Source: Mnemiopsis leidyi (lineage: Eukaryota > Ctenophora > Tentaculata > Lobata > Bolinopsidae). Taken from it: DNA of 35,429 nt. Both the position numbers and the translations under genes were made by a program. The stretch spans positions 195,540 to 230,968 of the forward strand of contig JH152664.1 of assembly GCA_000226015.1 (NCBI GenBank), in the 5' to 3' direction. This document shows, in pieces, positions 10,973 to 21,359 of the stretch. A model generated the notes under the pieces. That model saw only the letters and a list, made by a program, of their open reading frames with translations, had not been told where the DNA came from and ran no database searches. Position 1 is the first letter of the stretch; every line of letters begins with the position of its first letter.

Positions 10973-13498
10973 CTATCTAACTGCCGCCCGGACTGAACAA
11001 ACATACCTGCCCCGATAGCTGCCTCTGTAACTGGAGCCACCGTACCCGGAACCAAACCCGGACATTGGTACCGGAACGTACATCATACCGCCCGGTCCCA
11101 TGAAACCCATACCGCCGCGGTACCCTCTCCCTCGTCCTCTCCCTCTCGTCATGCCAGGCTGGTTCGTTCTTTTCACTGATACCTAGTGATAGGAAGATTA
11201 TAGTTGATACCTAGTAATAGGAAGATTATAGTTGATACCTAGTAATAGGAAGATTATAGTCTCGATATTTTATTCGAGTCTCAGTCTGGTCCGTAGAATA
11301 AGACCGTCAGTGTAAACCAACAAATCTAAAATTATCTATCACCAGATTACGTCACTGCGTAGTGCGTATAGTTTGTACGCGCGTGCAAATGCTGCGAGCC
11401 TATGTCCTCCATACAACGCGAGTTGCTAAAAACTAGCGAAAGCAGTCGATTAATGAATAAAATGAAGTCAAATCGGGGCAGTGGATCTGCACTTTAGGAC
11501 GCCTTCAAGCGAATGTTCTTGGGATATTATGATGGGGATAATCGGCCGAGGTCATGCCCCAGAATGCCAGCATGAACGGAATGGATAGAAATGAATTTTT
11601 TCAAATTGCTTAAAATGGCCCAAAAGGACTTGGAATCGGTTTGTATGATCCTACAAGTGTCCCTGTCACGTCTAGAACTGCCACAATGGCTTGGCTCCAT
11701 TTTTGTCTTACGTCTCGGAACTATCCAGGGTTTTGGAGCCAACCTTGCGACAGAGATTTGGAGCCTTAAAACCGTATTCCGCCGAATTTCTTTTAAGTGA
11801 AGAGGACTTGAAATTATCGTCCCTCAGATCTAAGTATGTACAAAGGGCGCCTGAATACGGTTTTACAGGTTGGCTCCAAACCCAGGGTACTTTCTGAGAC
11901 ATGTTGGGACAAAAATGGAGCCCAGCCATTGTGACGGCAGGGACACTAGTAGGAACAATACAAACCGATTCCAAGTAATTTTGGGCCATTTTTAGCAATT
12001 TGAAAATGTTTTTCAGTTTTGTTCATTCCATTTAGGCAATCTGCGGCATGATTTCGGACTGATGAAGTTAAACACAATAATATTCCATTCAGGCAATCTG
12101 CGGCATGATTTCGGACTGATGAAGTTAAACACAATAATATGACCAATGTCCGAAACTGTTCAAATTTTGTCCCATTGGCTCTAATTTGGCTCCAAAAATC
12201 CGGATTCATCAACTAAGCGATAGGATTACTCAATTCTACATTAAACTGCTCTTCAATTCTTCATTAAACTGGTGTAATGTATCGACGTCATAAGCTAAAT
12301 GTATTTTTTATTAAACTTACTTTAATCTGTCGTCCTTTGAATAAGGACTCGTGAAGAGCAACTGCTGCTTCAACTGAACTGTCATCAGCAAACTCAATAT
12401 ACGCGAATCTGGAGGAGTGGTTATTTCAATAAATTCAACAAATGAAAGATAAACTCAGCTAATTTAACTGCCAAAAATGTTCTAATTGTTGCTAAATTGA
12501 CAGCACAGTGAATACCCCTCGTGAAAGCATACATTTAGAGGGAGACAAATTCATGGTCAAAACTTTGGGGGATTTACTAACTTACTCAGCTGCAGGTTAA
12601 TAATTCACCAATGTGTGTGAGAAGAAGTTCTGAATGGCAAGATAGACGATATAAAATGGGTGTTAAGATTAAACCCTACCCTTTGGGATTTCCAGTGAAT
12701 TTGTCACAGAGAATAGTAACACGATTGATAGTGCCGCAGCCTCTGAAGTGTTGCTCTAATTCTTTAGCGGTAGAGCTGTAATCCACGTTACCGACATATA
12801 CCGACCGCTTGTCTGCTTCCTCTTTTTCTTCCGGGGTCGGGAAAGCTGTGAAGGAGAAGGTTGACGATTAAGAGATACAGAACGAGATCATTACCAAAGG
12901 GAGAGATCATTACCAAAGGGAGAGATCATTACCAAAGGGAGAGATCATTACCAAAGGGAGAGATCATTACCAAAGGGAGAGATCATTACCAAAGGGAGAG
13001 ATCATTACCAAATTGCTTGAACTAGGTTATTCTGTTTGCATAAACAGGCATACTAACTGTGTGAACTGTTATGAAAGCCATGTAAGGGGATACTTAGTAT
13101 TAACCTGCTGCTGTTGGCGAAGTGGACTGCATTCCCATAGTTTTCTCAGTTTCTGCTTGCAGTTCTTTCAACTTTTCTGCCTCTTCTTCCATCTCCTTTA
13201 CGCGGGCCTGAATGGAAATACAATTTTTAATCATTTTTCTACGTAGATGTCCGGAAGGACTGTAAAGCATAATGGATAACAAGGAAGTTAGAAACTATTT
13301 TTGTCGAGAGAACTGCCATACAGTTAGAAAATAGATCTCAAAGAAAGATGCTCCATCTTGATTAAACAGCCAGAGCAATAATTTTTACACACGACTGCAT
13401 CAGACCTTTATAGCCTCAAGTTCTGCATCTTCTACTGAATCATTCATCGTGTCATTGAGGGTATCGTTAGTGGCATCGTATTGTTCTGTGTCAGACAT
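10973..13498 (-). CDS. PABPN1: Nuclear poly(A)-binding protein 2-like (PABPN1), at least five exons
   Basis: The family is a nuclear protein that binds growing poly(A) tails, stimulates poly(A) polymerase and controls tail length. Minus-strand exons are 13406-13498 (ATG start, ends ELEAIK), 13105-13207 (coiled coil, [17 protein letters not shown]), 12680-12845 and 12321-12408 (a single [14 protein letters not shown] as RNP2, KGFAYIEF as RNP1), and 11007-11182 (KRTNQPG, then Arg/Gly repeats). All phases agree (0, 1, 2, 0). The order matches vertebrate PABPN1, but the N-terminus is short and lacks an alanine stretch. Exon 5 ends at a strong donor (CAG|GTATGT), so a small 3' exon is probably missing from this model. 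Reading through the donor gives a stop at about 10973. The acceptor of exon 5 lies inside a 28-bp tandem repeat. Confidence 0.92.
11177..11260. repeat. 28-bp tandem repeat (three units) carrying the exon 5 acceptor
   Basis: Three units of tgatacctagtaataggaag... are at 11177-11204, 11205-11232 and 11233-11260. On the minus strand each contains CTATYACTAG|GTATCA. The unit nearest the exon supplies the PABPN1 exon 5 acceptor; the other two are upstream look-alikes. Confidence 0.85.
11577..12031. repeat. Large intronic inverted repeat (~200-bp arms)
   Basis: The left arm is about 11577-11784 and the right arm about 11848-12031, in opposite orientation, around a ~63-bp loop. Matching pieces include caaattgct.aaaatggccc / gggccatttttagcaatttg, ggaatcggtttgtat / atacaaaccgattcc and aaaaccgtattc / gaatacggtttt. 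The left arm has an extra ~20-bp insertion. It lies in the PABPN1 intron between exons 4 and 5 and would fold into long RNA hairpin in the pre-mRNA. It could be a foldback transposon. Confidence 0.8.
12028..12140. repeat. 55-bp direct duplication
   Basis: ggcaatctgcggcatgattt and the following ~35 bases to cacaataatat occur twice in a row with no visible change apart from the first few bases. It adjoins the inverted repeat in the PABPN1 intron. Confidence 0.85.
12884..13011. repeat. 19-bp minisatellite, seven copies
   Basis: Near-perfect repeats of gagatcattaccaaaggga in the PABPN1 intron between exons 2 and 3. Near-identity of all units suggests recent expansion. Confidence 0.95.
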
Positions 13499-15660
13499 GG
13501 TTACAGCTAGAATATTGAGAAGTGTTAAAGTGGCAATATAGCTTTGTCTCGGATTGTTGAAGACTATAACCGTTGGAGATTTCTCGCGGCGGATCCAATC
13601 AGATCTGCAGATGTGTCGGCGAAAAAAAATCTTACCTAATCCTCCACAAAGCCCTATTTTATGTGCAAAAAAAGATTACGATCAAAGTGAAAGTTTATAC
13701 CAAAAAGTAGGAGTGGAGAATTGTGCGTACTCAGATTCTTATAACAAAGTAAGTTTTTACGATTCAACAGTACACTGCACTATAAAATCAAAGTGCAATT
13801 TTCGCAACTACATTAGTTTGAATACTTTCAACACTACTATTATTCAAATAATTTGAGTAACGGATGTATATGATGCTGTGGAGGTGGTCTTAATTCCACA
13901 CCATCCTTGTAATTGAAGTACTTTATGTTGTTGATGAATTTAATCTTTATGTTTCAATAGCTGTGTTTAATTTGTTTATTTGTTAATGAGGTATTGTTGT
14001 CTAAAGCTCTTTCAGGCTATTTTCAAACAATCTTAAATACATAAGGGTTCTAAAATTTTCTGTCCAATACAAATTTATCGAAAACTTTAGTAGGAGCTCA
14101 GGGAAAGCATTTTATATTGATATTAATTGATTGTACTGCAAATAAAGTTACCCTTTTGTTTTATACCCTTTTGTTTCATAAATCATTGATTACTTCATTA
14201 AGTTTCCTTCAATTTCGAATTCAATTTGGACATTTGGACTATGTAAACAATGACCGATTTTTGAAATGAATGTGATTTTATTCGTGTCACTGTTAATTAT
14301 ATTCTAACTTAACTTGAAAATAATTTACTATAATAATTTACTATAATATGTTTGTTTAATGTATGCAAATTTATCATTGCGTTACAAAATTTTATATATA
14401 TTGAATCGAATTGAATCAAGTATAATGGCTTGAACAGAGTTGAGATAAATTTTAGTGCTATACCAAAATAGTAAAATATTTTCAACCTCAAAATCTGATG
14501 ACAATACTTAAAAACTATAGCAAGTAAGCAGCAACATGTAGTTCGTTTTACCCCTTGGAACAAACCTTGGTTCATAAAGCAAACTAGTTCGAAGATTGTG
14601 CCATATGTGATCACACATTAATTTGTCGGTGGTATAACGTTGGGTGGCAGAAACCTCTCCCAAATTTGTAAACTTGACGCCTATTTGCCTTCAAATGCAA
14701 AATTAAATAAATCAACAAATGAACAACGTTTTGTGATTCTAATCAAATCAAGTCTGAATAGTAAAAAAGTGAAACTCTGACACTGAAGCTCTGTTAAGAT
14801 AGCTATAGAATGTGCTGCTAATTTGACTAAATTTTTGAAATTTGAGCAGGGGATCCTAATATATCACATGTCAGATTAGGATCTTGTACACTAATAAGAG
14901 TTTCATTTCATATTAGCGTTATTACGAACCTGATCTCTCTATCCATGCCAACTTGGTAAAGTTGGAAAGATTGAGGATACAAACTACGAGAGAAGGTCAG
15001 TAGTTAATAAGTTCTAAATGGTAAAAGGAAGTTAAGTTTTAGATATCGTATCTAAATTTGTGTAAAATAGATTATTAAAAGAACTGAAGAAGTTGCTCTT
15101 GTAAGAGCGCTAGGAGTGACGTTAAAAGTTTCGTTGGTACCGGGAAATCGCGTTCAGGGTTAAATGGGAAGGGTTACCTGTTTAAGATATAAAATTGTTC
15201 AGGTTGCTCCAGTTCGACTGTAAAAGCCGGAGATCAGATCTGTAGCTAATACCAATCATGGGCTCAAAACAAGCTCTTGTTTTTCCAAGCTGACTAGATT
15301 CTATAAATACGGTTGGGTGAAAATCAAGTAAACATTTTCCTCTAAGATTTTAGTTTGGAACAGTTGCATGTTGAACAAGTGAACTATGTAAAAATGAACG
15401 AGCCATACAGGTGCCAGAGTTTAAGTGGGTAGAACATCGGAGCTGTGGATTTCCATTGCAGTAGAATAGAATAGAATCACAATCTTCTGTCAAGGAAAAT
15501 AGAATCGATAGAGAGTAATGGTGAAAGGTGCACCAGAAATCATCAAAAATTCATACGCTTAAACAACACTGGATGCTGGAAGTTGCATGAGAATGAATAA
15601 GCAAGAAATCATAGTGTAATGACGTGAAAGTCTACCTTTAAACTATTTCAACACTACAAA
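13499..15660. other. PABPN1 upstream region and gene-free stretch
   Basis: The PABPN1 5' leader and promoter should lie just right of 13498, but I see no defined promoter motif. The rest is AT-rich with only short frames lacking splice or family support. Confidence 0.5.
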
Positions 15661-15680
15661 TTAAATACATTTATTGAGGT

Positions 15681-15915
15681 ATGACCGATGACGATGTCAA
15701 GCTGAACAAAATGGATAAGAAACATGGATCAACTGTTGGAAGACCAAGGAAGAAGGTGGTGAAGACTTGAAGAGCCCAAAGAAGAACGCTCCAGATTCAG
15801 GTGATGTTTCTAACATTGACTATTGTGCTTGCAAGGAATACAAAGATGAAGAACTTTCTTTGGAATGTGATAGCTGTCATAAGTACTGGCATCTTTGTTG
15901 TGTTGGTTTGAAAGG
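15681..15915 (+). pseudogene. Retroelement ORF1-like fragment: AT-hook-like motif and partial PHD-like finger
   Basis: An open frame from ATG 15681 gives MDKKHGSTVGRPRKK, with an AT-hook-like GRPRKK, then a TGA at 15768. The -1 frame opens at once and encodes a zinc-finger start: CAC, LECDSCHKYWHLCC, VGLKG. Spacing (C-x-C, C-x2-C, WH-x2-C) fits the first two-thirds of a PHD-like finger. It is cut off by the N gap. The frameshift and the reverse-transcriptase end beyond the gap point to a decayed non-LTR element rather than a host chromatin gene. Confidence 0.6.
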
Positions 15916-15928
15916 NNNNNNNNNNNNN
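15916..15928. other. Assembly gap (13 N)
   Basis: Thirteen unknown bases separate a zinc-finger N-terminal coding piece from a reverse-transcriptase C-terminal piece. A further single N is at 15998. The true missing length may be much greater than 13. Confidence 0.95.
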
Positions 15929-16189
15929 AAAGATTCCAAGATTAACCGTATTAGAAGGAATTTTATAAATGATAGGGTTATGTTAATGTGGAATAAGNTT
16001 CCTATTAACGTTAAGATTTCACAGAGTGTTAATATTTTTAAATCCAATTTAGAGACATTTAAATGTAACACCAAAGCATCAGGAATATGTGGTATACTTT
16101 TAGGGAAATTTCTGATGAAGTTTTAAATCGAGTAGAAGGTGTTAATTATTTAGAGAACAAAAGGAAGCACAATAGCTTTACTAAAAGAT
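15929..16189 (+). pseudogene. Non-LTR reverse transcriptase C-terminal fragment
   Basis: Translates as RIRRNFINDRVMLMWNKxP followed by ISQSVNIFKSNLETF. This fits the thumb/C-terminal motif common in LINE reverse transcriptases (FF.NRV...WN.LP...V...S...FK..L). One frame shift later the sequence reads MWYTFREISDEVLNRVEG and ends at a TAA near 16189. Simple tattatttatttat sequence at about 16308-16335 may mark the element's 3' end. Confidence 0.65.
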
Positions 16190-16467
16190 AATCCTTTTGT
16201 AGCTAAAAAGAAATTTATTAACATTAATTAGATATTTGGATAAACTTTATTAAATTTGTAATTTGTATGATATTTTGTGAGATTAAGTGTGATGATGCTG
16301 GCATCATTATTCATTATTTATTATTTATTTATATTATACCTTAGTGGGAGGAAATTATGTATGGATATCAAAGTGGCGCTCGATTCTTAAGAGCGATCAG
16401 CAATGTACGCTAAAAACACAAAATTGCGCGGCGCGCCAAGCATATGATGAAATTGCCTGGGGACCTC

Positions 16468-16550
16468 TTGACGAGATTATATCCGTCTAACGTTCTAACG
16501 AAACGTTCTCGTTCAGCTTTAGCTGCGTGAGTCGGGTATCACCGCGACAA
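16468..16550 (+). mobile_element. TTGACGAG-family element, copy 2, with perfect 9-bp target duplication
   Basis: Starts TTGACGAGATTATATCCGTC and ends GGGTATCACCGCGACAA. Ends are imperfect inverted repeats (TTGACGAG / TTGTCGCG). Flanked by GGGGACCTC at 16459-16467 and again at 16551-16559. Confidence 0.85.
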
Positions 16551-16647
16551 GGGGACCTCAGGCTAATTGTTGCTTTGCAACAATTCCCGAACAGAGGGAA
16601 ACGTAGAGAGAGCCGCACAACGCCCGGTAAATAATGAAATTGCCAAA

Positions 16648-16712
16648 TTGACGAGATAATATCCGTCTACTATTTTAGTGAGCTGCGAAAATAGGTTATC
16701 AGATCGCGACAA
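16648..16712 (+). mobile_element. TTGACGAG-family element, copy 3 (diverged)
   Basis: Starts TTGACGAGATAATATCCGTC and ends GATCGCGACAA. I saw no target duplication. It may be part of the larger repeat that fills 16560-17500. Confidence 0.6.
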
Positions 16713-16794
16713 GCGGCTCGTGCTGAGTCTGGTGGCGTGCGCCCTAGATTGGAAAATATGTTGTGTCATGTGTTTTATTTTACTGCCAGGTTTA

Positions 16795-17500
16795 ACAGGC
16801 GATGCGCGTCTAAAATTGAAAATTAATTATTCTCCGGGCCAGATGGCCGCGACAGTAGGTTTGTTTGACTTTTTCCGACCCTCATTCGAAGCGAATCCCG
16901 AGGAATAAAATGACGGGATGCAGTGCGCGCTGCTGTATCATGTATACAACAGAAGGTTATCAACTTAAAACAATGCTTGCTTTGCCTTGCGTTGCGGCCC
17001 ATTTTCGCGCGCGGAGGCTGCCACTACGCGCCAGCAGGTCAGGCAACGTTTGACAAGTGTATGCTTAGCGCGAAATTAGGACGGACGCGCGACGCAAAAG
17101 CTCACACTTATGTGTGTCCCGATAAGGCGCGCGCAGCGCGAGCCACAGGGCTATGTTGGCTAAGCTGTAAGCAAGTCTCTTAGTTGAGTATAAAATCAGT
17201 GCAGCTTTTTAATACCTCAACGTATTTGACGAGATGATATAATCCGTCTAACTTTCTAACGAAACCAGGCCAGAGCAGGAGACTGTGAGCCGCGCGCGGG
17301 TTGGCTTGGGTAACACCTCGACAACAACGTATACACTAAACACTGTAGTTGGACATCCAGCTGTAGTTTGAACTCAAATTCTAGAGGCTAGGACTTATAA
17401 CTGTGCCGTAGAAACTTCGTCACTTTATTTTGTCTGACTTTTATATCTGACCCTCATGCGAAGGGAATTAATGTCGGGAAGGTGCGCGCTGCTGTATTTG
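16795..17500. repeat. GC-richer dispersed repeat block
   Basis: ggcgatgcgcgtcta and ggccgcgacagtaggtt in this block recur at 35306-35389. A second diverged partial copy within the block shares gtgcgcgctgctgta at 16924-16938 and 17482-17496. Open frames here appear to be by-products of the repeat, not genes. Confidence 0.6.
17226..17324 (+). mobile_element. TTGACGAG-family element, copy 4, with perfect 8-bp target duplication
   Basis: Starts TTGACGAGATGATATAATCC and ends ACACCTCGACAA. Flanked on both sides by CAACGTAT (17218-17225 and 17325-17332). Confidence 0.8.
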
Positions 17501-17571
17501 TGTATTGTCGCGGTGATACCCGACTCACGCAGCTAGTTCGTTAGAACGTTAGACGGATATAATCTCGTCAA
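17497..17571 (-). mobile_element. TTGACGAG-family element, copy 5, reverse orientation
   Basis: TTGTCGCGGTGATACCCGAC starts at 17505 and the copy ends ATCTCGTCAA at 17571. The 9-bp GCTGCTGTA flanks the segment at 17488-17496 and 17572-17580, leaving eight extra bases at its left end. It interrupts the GC-richer repeat. Confidence 0.7.
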
Positions 17572-17859
17572 GCTGCTGTACAACATTTAACTTTGTAAAT
17601 TAATCTTGAACTAAAAAATGAACATTTAACAGCTGCTTATTGATTCATGGAGATTAACAAGTAGAAATAGAAAAGTACATGGCTGTATTTTAAACTTGAC
17701 TAGATTATTTCCGTCCAACGTACTAACAAAACAGCTTTGAGCTGGGAAACTGAAACTGAAAGTAAGGTGTAACAAGGAAAATTTTAACTGCAGAATGAAC
17801 ATTGTATTTGTAATTGTACAGTTGTGCCTGTGTATGATCCTTTAGACCGTGACTGTATA

Positions 17860-19015
17860 AATATTGAACAGCCGCTCATTACTACGTTGAGAACAGTGTG
17901 GTAGGTGGAGTGTGAGATCTTCTATCCGGAGGGAGTACTGTCGGTCCAGATGTTTCTGGACTTTTTGCACCGCGAGCAGCGTCAGATGAAGAGGTCTGAA
18001 GGCTTTGTTGCTGAACGATGAATCAGCATCATTTTTGAAAAACATCCAAGGCAAGTCATGGAAGGCTTAAGTCTGTGGCATGCTCCTCAGAGCAGTTATT
18101 CTATGTTTTTTCATGATGAAGGAAGGCATATTGTGAGTGATAGCAATTTCTAGTCCATCACGTTTTATATAGGTTGATATGAATCACATGAGTCAATAAA
18201 ATGCTTGACTGTATCTATGTGCAGTGGCCGTTAATTACGATCGAAACTGCTTGATAGAACGGTGCTATCCTTATTCCACCCGTGGAATTCTTCTTGCCAA
18301 GCATTGAACAGCCGCTCATTACTTTGTCAAGTACAGTACTACAGTACACACAGCGGCGTAACGATGCCCCGGCGACTCCGGCTACGCCGGGGAGCGCCGT
18401 CCTTAGAGGGCGCCAAATCGTCATAAAAATCTGGGACCTTTGCGAGATTAACTGCGCGACTAGCAAAATCGCGTGTTTGGTTTAATAACTTCACTATTTA
18501 TTTAGATTTTTTGGCAATTTTTTCACAAATTGCTCCCAGTGAGCCCTTACACCAGGGGCGCCACTTAGGGGCGCATTTTCGTCGCCGAGGGGCGCCATAT
18601 TGGCAAGACCTACAACGTTACGCCACTGAGTACACAATTGTATTACTTTGGACTACAGAATGATCTATGAACAACCGCTCATTACTTTGTCGAGTACATA
18701 ACTACATTACTCAATGCATAACTCAGTACTACAGAATGAACATTGAACAGCCGGTCATTGATTTATCTTATACAGACTACAGTACTGCAGTACACAATTG
18801 TTGAAGCTATAATTCGAATTTCCCTACATTCATTGCTTGTCTGACTTTTTTGGGAAAATTTGTATTCAGTATGCAATTGTATAACTTTAGACTACAGTAT
18901 GAACATTGAACAGCTGCTCATTACTTTGTTAAGTACAGAAATACATTATACAATTGCATAACTAGGACTACATAATGAACATTGAACAGCCACTCATGAC
19001 TTTGTCAAGCTGTAT
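17860..19015. repeat. Degenerate 70-80-bp tandem array
   Basis: The phrase attgaacagccgctcattac, often followed by tttgtcaagtacag, recurs at about 17863, 18302, 18666, 18737, 18904 and 18981 with many changes. An hAT-type MITE (18351-18628) has inserted into it. Confidence 0.75.
18351..18628. mobile_element. hAT-type MITE, 278 bp, perfect 8-bp target duplication
   Basis: Terminal inverted repeats are CAGCGGCGTAACG (left) and, read inward from the right end, CAGTGGCGTAACG. Flanks are AGTACACA at 18343-18350 and at 18629-18636. CAG-type ends and an 8-bp duplication are characteristic of the hAT superfamily. It has no transposase; open frames across it are incidental. Confidence 0.92.
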
Positions 19016-19511
19016 TTCAAAAGTTTAACATCAGCCGATTGCGAAATACAATTTCGTCAAGATTTGACTGACTTTTTGTTCAAGTTTTTGCTTTATTGTC
19101 CAACAGCCATTACTAAACAACCCTTTGTTAATATATCACACATTTTCCCATGTGATTTTTCTATGTAGGTGTGTGAGTGTTCACCAAATACTGTCATAAC
19201 TGGGTTTACCTTAGCCATTACTTTCTAGTGATTATTACAGTAAATTTATCTATGACCAGGTGGTTGCCAGTCCAATAATTTGGACTGAATTTGCTAGAAA
19301 ACCGTTACTTGATCCCTGCCATAATAATCCCAAGTGAGGTAGTTATTTGCATTAGCTTTCTCTACTGGGCTAAATTCTAGGGGAATGCGTTAAGGGCATT
19401 TGCCTATGCAATCTTCTTTGGTCGACTCAGCCGAACGACCAGGAAACCGTGATTGAGGGTTAAATTAGGACAGTCTCTGATAAAAGATCTAGACTACTGG
19501 TGTAGGGGTTC

Positions 19512-19673
19512 ATGATGCAGCTGTTGAAAATTAAGCATGCTAATTGGACCGTAGAGATTTATAACAAATTTGAGTCTGACAAAGGTGTCACAATTAGTAA
19601 TAAAAGCTTTAGAAAGGCTGGTATTACCGAAGTGATTGAGATGATAAAGTTTTCAGAATATAATCTTTTTTGA
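19512..19673 (+). pseudogene. Probable DDE-transposase C-terminal remnant
   Basis: A 53-codon frame, closed upstream by TAG at 19503, includes ANWTVEIYNKF and ISNKSFRKAGITEVIEMI. The NxFRKAGI-type phrase resembles C-termini of pogo/jerky-like DDE transposases from general knowledge. No catalytic region is present. It could instead be a chance frame or another element. Confidence 0.4.
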
Positions 19674-19789
19674 TTTGTTTGTGCATGGGAAAAATTACTC
19701 ATTTGTTTTAATCAATGTATTACTTGATGTGGCATGTAGATTTTGTAGAATTTCAAATTATGTTCAAGTAGCATTGTTATGGTATCAAT

Positions 19790-19982
19790 TTCTAAAATTG
19801 CTTTTAGGGGATAAAACGTTCTTACGCCAGCATTCAGTCTCCTGGAAAATTGTTGAATTTGCTAGAAACCCGTTACTTTATTATTTACTCTCGGGTAGGA
19901 GTTCGCTTAAGAATTAGAGTCACTTTTCTAAAATTGCTTTTAGGGGATAAAGCGGTCTTAACCAAGCATTCAGTCTCCTGTT
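19790..19982. repeat. Direct repeat of ~57 bp
   Basis: tttctaaaattgcttttagg at 19790 recurs at 19926, both continuing to agcattcagtctcctg. gaatttgctagaaa..ccgtta also occurs at 19287 and 19856. Likely fragments of one transposon. Confidence 0.7.
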
Positions 19983-20592
19983 AGTCAATAGTCACGAGTT
20001 TGGAAAAACCTCTAAGGGTCCCACACATTGCTATTTCTATATTTCTGATATTTTCGTTAAGAGCCAAAGAATATACTACCATTTAAGTGTGCAACATTAC
20101 GAACGAAATTAAAACTTAAAAACTTGTTTAACTTGAATACAGTAGAAAAAATAGATAATCAATTTGGCTAATTTGGAATTATCAACTTGAGTAGAAATTT
20201 GACGAATTGCTCAAAACCCACCTCATTTCGTACAAAAATAATATTTCCCAGGGTAGTATGACAATATGATTGATCTAGTTACCCCAAAGTCGTTGAAGGT
20301 AAATTTTCAGCTATTTTATCTTACTCATTCTTTTTGACTAAAATTGTCGCTTCTTTTGACCTTACTGAAACACATCATTCAAGCATCAATCAACTACTGA
20401 TGTTTCTTTTTGCCGGCCGGCGGTGGCACATGAAGCTCAATATCTCTTGCAATGCTAGCACTTGGCTCTTGCTGTTGTGCTCGAGGGGCAAGTGCCCGCT
20501 CATCGAGGTCGAGGCTAAATGACTTATATTTTTAATATATTTGCAAACCTCAACCAATAGATCTTATACTCATTTAGTACGGTCTCGGCACA

Positions 20593-20631
20593 CGCAGAGA
20601 CGGACGCTCTAGAGAAGTGTCCGTCTCTGCG
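20593..20631. repeat. Perfect 13-bp stem hairpin
   Basis: CGCAGAGACGGAC (20593-20605) and GTCCGTCTCTGCG (20619-20631) are exact inverted repeats around a 13-base loop. gatgagcggg follows at 20642-20651, with its inverse cccgctcatc at 20495-20504. Function unknown. Confidence 0.75.
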
Positions 20632-21064
20632 AATGTCCCCTGATGAGCGGGTATGTGTTTGTTTATATGCGGTGTTGAAGTAATCGAAACTCCTTGATTT
20701 TAGTATTCTGACGTTTTGGAAACTTATAGATATGTTTTCAGAAATAGATATGTTTTCAGAAATTTAGGGATACCTTAAATAGTAATATACGACGAGTAGT
20801 ATAATGCTATCACACGTCAACTAGCCATTCCCATTATCTAACAATTAAGTTTTGAAAGATAAAAGATTTATGACAACTTAAACTCATTGATTGAATGTAG
20901 TGATAGCAAATTTGTTTTTATGTATCTGCAGCGTGGTGGCTCGCCGTGCCGCGCGTCACGGTGTCCCCGCGCTCCAGGCAATCTTGCTGAACCAGTGTGG
21001 CGCGTGCGCGCGCGGCTCCGGACTTGTCGCCAGCCAGCCCGGGTTCGGGACCGCGCGTGCGGGC

Positions 21065-21327
21065 TATACTGGTTTTGCATTAGGCAATCAATCTTTAATC
21101 GCCTAACTTGTGTGCGAGCAAAATGAAATATTATGATTTGTTTGATAAAATGCTGTAAATAAAAATTCTACTTTTTCTGAAAATTCTACTTTTTCTTTTA
21201 GAAAAAATCCTACATTTAGATATGTCTTAGGTAGATATACACTGAAGCATTTCACTTTTGCAGAGTACATCCTAGATGAATCTAGTTCTTTTGGCAGGGC
21301 ACCTTAACTAATGCAAAATCCAGTATA
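21065..21327. mobile_element. Candidate MITE with ~20-bp terminal inverted repeats
   Basis: Left end TATACTGGTTTTGCATTAG; right end, read inward, TATACTGGATTTTGCATTAG (one-base gap). The outermost TA on each side could be a TA target duplication, as in Tc1/mariner. It lies directly upstream of exon a of the next gene. Confidence 0.5.
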
Positions 21328-21359
21328 TGGTTCTTTGGTGAAACCTTTTTTCTTTTCAG

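Noticed and set aside
11527..12212. Several frames with similar peptides on both strands
   Set aside because: They mirror one another because of the intronic inverted repeat and the 55-bp duplication.
16678..17183. Plus-strand frames with Arg/Ala-rich peptides
   Set aside because: Lie in dispersed GC-rich repeat; overlapping frames, no splice support.
20582..20700. Possible hammerhead ribozyme: CTGATGAG at 20640 and CGAAAC at about 20687
   Set aside because: Core words are present, but stem II does not pair, stem III fails beyond one or two pairs, and the bases next to the core do not form stem I.
20868..21126. GC-rich island with three overlapping frames and a B-box-like GGGTTCGGGACC
   Set aside because: No tRNA fold, A-box spacing wrong, frames on both strands equally open because of GC richness.
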